This document shows positions 60,914 to 64,000 of a DNA stretch of 64,000 nucleotides, piece after piece. A program made the position numbers and the translations under genes. The stretch is from Blautia coccoides (GTDB taxonomy: Bacteria > Bacillota > Clostridia > Lachnospirales > Lachnospiraceae), in NCBI RefSeq assembly GCF_034355335.1, contig NZ_CP136422.1:616001-680000 (forward strand), in the 5' to 3' direction. The number at the start of each line of letters is the position of its first letter. The first letter of the stretch is position 1. A model generated the notes under the pieces. It was given only the letters and a program-made list of their open reading frames with translations. It was not told the origin of the DNA and made no database searches.

Positions 60914-62134
60914 ATGAAAAACAGATTGTTAGCCGCTGCAGTTCTTGCGGGCTGTGCTCTGCTGATGACAGGCTGCGGGGAAAAAGGAAAGAACCATCTG
61001 GAAATTTTCTCTACCAAGATGGAGAATCAGGCAATTCTGCAGTCCTTTATTGATGATTATACACAGGAGCACCCGGGGGTGACCATTGAATTTAACTCTC
61101 CGCCGGATGCGTCTACGGTTCTTCGGACTAAGCTTACCAAAAACCGTGTTCCGGATATTATTTTTATGGGAGGAGATATGACCTTCCGTGACATGTCCGA
61201 GGCGGAGATCCTTATGGATCTAAGTGATATGGAAGAGGCCGGCAGGATCAAGGAGGCATATAAAGAGCAGGTGTACAACCTGAATCCTGACCAGGAGGAA
61301 AAGCTTTTCGGTCTGCCATATGCCACCAACGCGGAAGGTATTATTTACAATGTGGATATTTTTAATGAACAGGGCCTGGAAATCCCCAAGACCTGGGATG
61401 AGCTGATGGATGTGTGCGGAAAGCTTGAGAGTGCGGGGATACAGCCGTTCTATTTTACTTTGAAGGATTCCTGGACAGGCGGCCCCCTGTGGATCCCTAT
61501 GACATATGACCTGGCCGGAATGGATTTTTTCCTGGATAGGAGAGAGGGAAAGACAACTTTTCTGGGAACCCATGAGGAGGCGGCCGAGAAGATTCTGACA
61601 CTTACCCAGTACGGGCAGAAGGATCTTCTGGGAAAAGGATATGACGACGGAAATATTGATTTTGCCAACGGCAAGGCAGCTATGATGTTCCAGGGAAACT
61701 GGGCGATCCCCAATATCCAGAAAGCCAATCCTGACGTAAACCTTGATATGTTTGCCCTTCCAGTCACAAATGATGAGAGCAAAAATGCCATTATCTCCGG
61801 TATTGATGTGATGCCGACCATATACAAAGATACCAAGGAGGAGGAACTGGCAAAAGATTTTATCAGCTTTATCTTTCAGGACGAAAAGGTTAAGGCATAT
61901 ATAGAAGACCAGTTTGCTTTTCCGTCTGTGGACACTGTCGTGCAGGACAATGCCAGTGTGGCAGGTGTTGCGGAGAAGTTTGCCGATGATAATATCGGAG
62001 ATTTCGCGGACCATTATTACCCCACAGGTTTTGATTTCACTGTGACGCTGCAGACTTTTGTGGGCAGCAGGGGAGATGTGGAAGAGTTTTTGAAGAAACT
62101 GGATAAAGAATACGACAAATACAACAGTTTTTAG
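60914..62134 (+). CDS. Sugar ABC transporter substrate-binding lipoprotein
   Basis: The product has 406 residues. The signal peptide ends in lipobox LMTGC. The family 1 binding-protein fold is seen in HLEIFSTKMENQAILQSFID, RVPDIIFMGGDMTFRDMSE, LPYATNAEGIIYNVDIFNEQ and NGKAAMMFQGNWAIPNIQ. It is the first gene of the operon behind the twin operators, and two permeases follow. The neighbouring GH13 enzyme suggests an alpha-glucoside such as isomaltose or a maltodextrin as substrate. No ATPase gene is present in the window. Confidence 0.94.
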   Translation: MKNRLLAAAVLAGCALLMTGCGEKGKNHLEIFSTKMENQAILQSFIDDYTQEHPGVTIEFNSPPDASTVLRTKLTKNRVPDIIFMGGDMTFRDMSEAEILMDLSDMEEAGRIKEAYKEQVYNLNPDQEEKLFGLPYATNAEGIIYNVDIFNEQGLEIPKTWDELMDVCGKLESAGIQPFYFTLKDSWTGGPLWIPMTYDLAGMDFFLDRREGKTTFLGTHEEAAEKILTLTQYGQKDLLGKGYDDGNIDFANGKAAMMFQGNWAIPNIQKANPDVNLDMFALPVTNDESKNAIISGIDVMPTIYKDTKEEELAKDFISFIFQDEKVKAYIEDQFAFPSVDTVVQDNASVAGVAEKFADDNIGDFADHYYPTGFDFTVTLQTFVGSRGDVEEFLKKLDKEYDKYNSF

Positions 62135-62145
62135 GGGGATGGATC

Positions 62146-63000
62146 ATGAAAAAGAACAGAGCTTATATGGCGATCATCATACCGATGCTGGTACTGTTTT
62201 TCACCTTTCACACATTTTCCTTTTTGAAAGGGATTTTTTACAGCTTTACAGACTGGAAGGGATACGGGACCTGGGATTTCGTAGGGATAGCCAATTATTT
62301 GAAACTGTGGGGAGACGAGGCGATCGGAGATGCCTACAAGTTTACATTTAAATATGCAGTCTGTGCCACCATACTGGTCAATGTGATAAGCCTTCTGCTG
62401 GCCCTGGCGCTCAATGCAAAGATCAGATGTAAAAATGCACTGAAGGCTATTTATTTCCTGCCTTACATGCTGAGTGCCCTGATCGTCAGCTTTGTATTTA
62501 ACTTTATTTTCTCCAATGTTCTGCCGGATCTGGGACAGAAACTGGGGATTGGATTTTTAAGCACGAATATTCTCGGCCAGGAAAATCTGGCCTGGATTGG
62601 TATTCTGGTGGTAGGTGTGTGGCAGGCAGTTGCCTTTAACACCATAATCTATATGTCTGGCCTGCAGACTGTGGATACAGATATTTACGAGGCCAGCAGC
62701 ATAGACGGGGCGGGCAAATGGACTACATTCTGGAAGATGACCTTCCCGCTGATCGCACCGTTTTTTACCATCAACATGGTGCTCTGTGTAAAGAACTTCC
62801 TCATGGTATTTGACCAGATCATAGCAATGACAAACGGAGGACCGGGTACATCCACACAGTCTATTTCGGTACTCATTTACAAGCAGGGATTTTCCGGTGC
62901 GCAGTATGCGTATCAGTCAGCCAATGCGGTGATCTTCTTCATTGTCATAGCTGTGATCTCATTGTTCCAGACAAAAGTTTTAGAGAAGAGGGAGGCGTAA
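62146..63000 (+). CDS. Sugar ABC transporter permease (MalF/UgpA type)
   Basis: The product has 284 residues with six predicted helices. The EAA loop is DIYEASSIDGAGKWTTFWKM followed by TFPLIAP. The LFFTFHTFSFLKGIFYSFTD start is typical. It is 11 bases after the binding-protein gene. Confidence 0.94.
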   Translation: MKKNRAYMAIIIPMLVLFFTFHTFSFLKGIFYSFTDWKGYGTWDFVGIANYLKLWGDEAIGDAYKFTFKYAVCATILVNVISLLLALALNAKIRCKNALKAIYFLPYMLSALIVSFVFNFIFSNVLPDLGQKLGIGFLSTNILGQENLAWIGILVVGVWQAVAFNTIIYMSGLQTVDTDIYEASSIDGAGKWTTFWKMTFPLIAPFFTINMVLCVKNFLMVFDQIIAMTNGGPGTSTQSISVLIYKQGFSGAQYAYQSANAVIFFIVIAVISLFQTKVLEKREA

Positions 63001-63003
63001 GAG

Positions 63004-63834
63004 ATGCTGAAGAACAAGAAAAACAATACGATACTCACAGTTGTTCTGTTTGCACTGGCAGCAGTTGTCATTTTGTTTCCGCTTTATATCACGGTAGTCA
63101 TCGCTCTGAAAACACCGGAACAGATCGCCCAGTCCGTGCTGGCTTTCCCGGACAAGCTGCATTTTGAGAATTTTATAACGGCCATTGAAAAGACGAATTT
63201 TTTCGTTACCTTCAAAAACACACTGATCATCACAGTCGTTTCCGTTGCGGGAACGATTGCCACAAATTCCTTCATGGCCTTTGCCATTACAAGGAACAGG
63301 GGCAGGAAACTGTATGATTTTATTTACTATTTTTTGATCAGTGCCATGTTCATTCCCTTTAATATCATTATGCTGCCATTGGTAAAGCAGGTGAGTTTTT
63401 TCCATATGGACAACGTACCGGGCTTGATCGTACTTTATATTGTCATGGGGCTGCCCATGAACATCTTCCTTTATTCCGGATATATAAAGTCCATACCCAC
63501 AGCTCTTGATGAGGCGGCAACCATTGACGGGGCAAATACGTTTCAGATGTTTTACAAGGTCATTTTCCCAGTTCTGAAGCCTATGAACGCCACAGTGGCC
63601 ATACTTACCTTCCTGTGGTGCTGGAACGACTTTACTATGCCTCTGGTCATTATCAGCGACCAGAAGAATCAGACACTGCAGCTCGCGCAGTATGTGTTTA
63701 AAGGGGAATTTGCAACTGACTACAGCCTGGCCTTTGCGTCATACCTGCTGGCCCTTCTGCCTATTGTGATCTTCTATTTGTTTGCGCAGAAACAGGTTAT
63801 CAGCGGTGTTACCAACGGTGCAGTGAAAGCATAA
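63004..63834 (+). CDS. Sugar ABC transporter permease (MalG/UgpE type)
   Basis: The product has 276 residues. The EAA loop is ALDEAATIDGANTFQMFYKV followed by IFPVLKP, and the C-terminus QVISGVTNGAVKA is family-typical. The gap from the first permease is 3 bases. Confidence 0.94.
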   Translation: MLKNKKNNTILTVVLFALAAVVILFPLYITVVIALKTPEQIAQSVLAFPDKLHFENFITAIEKTNFFVTFKNTLIITVVSVAGTIATNSFMAFAITRNRGRKLYDFIYYFLISAMFIPFNIIMLPLVKQVSFFHMDNVPGLIVLYIVMGLPMNIFLYSGYIKSIPTALDEAATIDGANTFQMFYKVIFPVLKPMNATVAILTFLWCWNDFTMPLVIISDQKNQTLQLAQYVFKGEFATDYSLAFASYLLALLPIVIFYLFAQKQVISGVTNGAVKA

Positions 63835-63840
63835 AAGTAA

Positions 63841-64000
<160 letters not shown>

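Overview
The window looks like the chromosome of a low-to-moderate-GC, spore-forming, anaerobic Firmicute. A Lachnospiraceae member, possibly Blautia-like, is the best guess. The evidence is the paired ADP-glucose pyrophosphorylase subunits GlgC/GlgD, SpoVG, the sporulation protein YyaC, a large Alu-containing SRP RNA, a DnaD-like/DnaI primosome operon, split transketolase, and the DUF5711- and DUF6128-type proteins seen in this family. The genus is an inference. No phage, transposase, CRISPR array or rRNA was seen.

Layout. 1-7.7 kb: end of an unknown gene, a small protein, a Methyltransf_32-type methyltransferase whose stop codon lies in a 135-bp hairpin-rich repeat, a large exported protein, an M29 aminopeptidase, a ComEC-like metallo-beta-lactamase lipoprotein, and an XRE regulator/membrane protein pair with a clear promoter and operator. 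8-10.8 kb: ECF sigma factor plus membrane-anchored beta-propeller protein. 10.9-15.1 kb: asnS and a YhaO/YhaN-like (SbcD/SbcC) pair. 15.2-23.4 kb: a carbohydrate locus (glycoside hydrolase, histidine kinase, AraC-type response regulator, sugar ABC transporter). 23.4-28.5 kb, minus strand: murC, then the dnaD-like/dnaI/prs operon behind four perfect DnaA boxes. 28.7-31.6 kb: glgC, glgD, spoVG.

31.6-36.9 kb: a PucR-type regulator divergent from an operon of a UroD-family corrinoid methyltransferase, a truncated G3E GTPase and a histidine-rich protein. This is the best candidate for a little-described system. An rRNA m5C methyltransferase converges on it. 37-43 kb: LacI regulator, auxin-efflux-type carrier, tRNA-Pro, a DUF6128-type protein with an 11-residue repeat, a radical SAM activase and tRNA-Ser. 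43.1-43.6 kb: two tandem copies of a noncoding element that look like minus-strand small RNA genes. 43.7-50.9 kb: tadA, homocysteine methyltransferase, DedA, SRP RNA, a short promoter-terminator transcript, pfk, dnaX, ebfC, recR. 50.9-54.7 kb: LacI regulator, fructose-6-phosphate aldolase/transaldolase, two transketolase halves. 54.9-59.7 kb: HD protein, YyaC, a degenerate MPN/JAMM-TM-LysM protein, a DUF5711-type protein, CvpA. 59.7-64 kb: a second sugar locus (LacI regulator with twin operators around a promoter, ABC transporter, start of a GH13 alpha-glucosidase).

How they work together. Two sugar-uptake loci show two control styles: a two-component system in the first, and a LacI repressor with visible operators in the second. 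Pfk, transketolase, aldolase, Prs and GlgC/GlgD cover the downstream use of sugar phosphates. DnaX, EbfC, RecR and the primosome genes form the replication and repair part.
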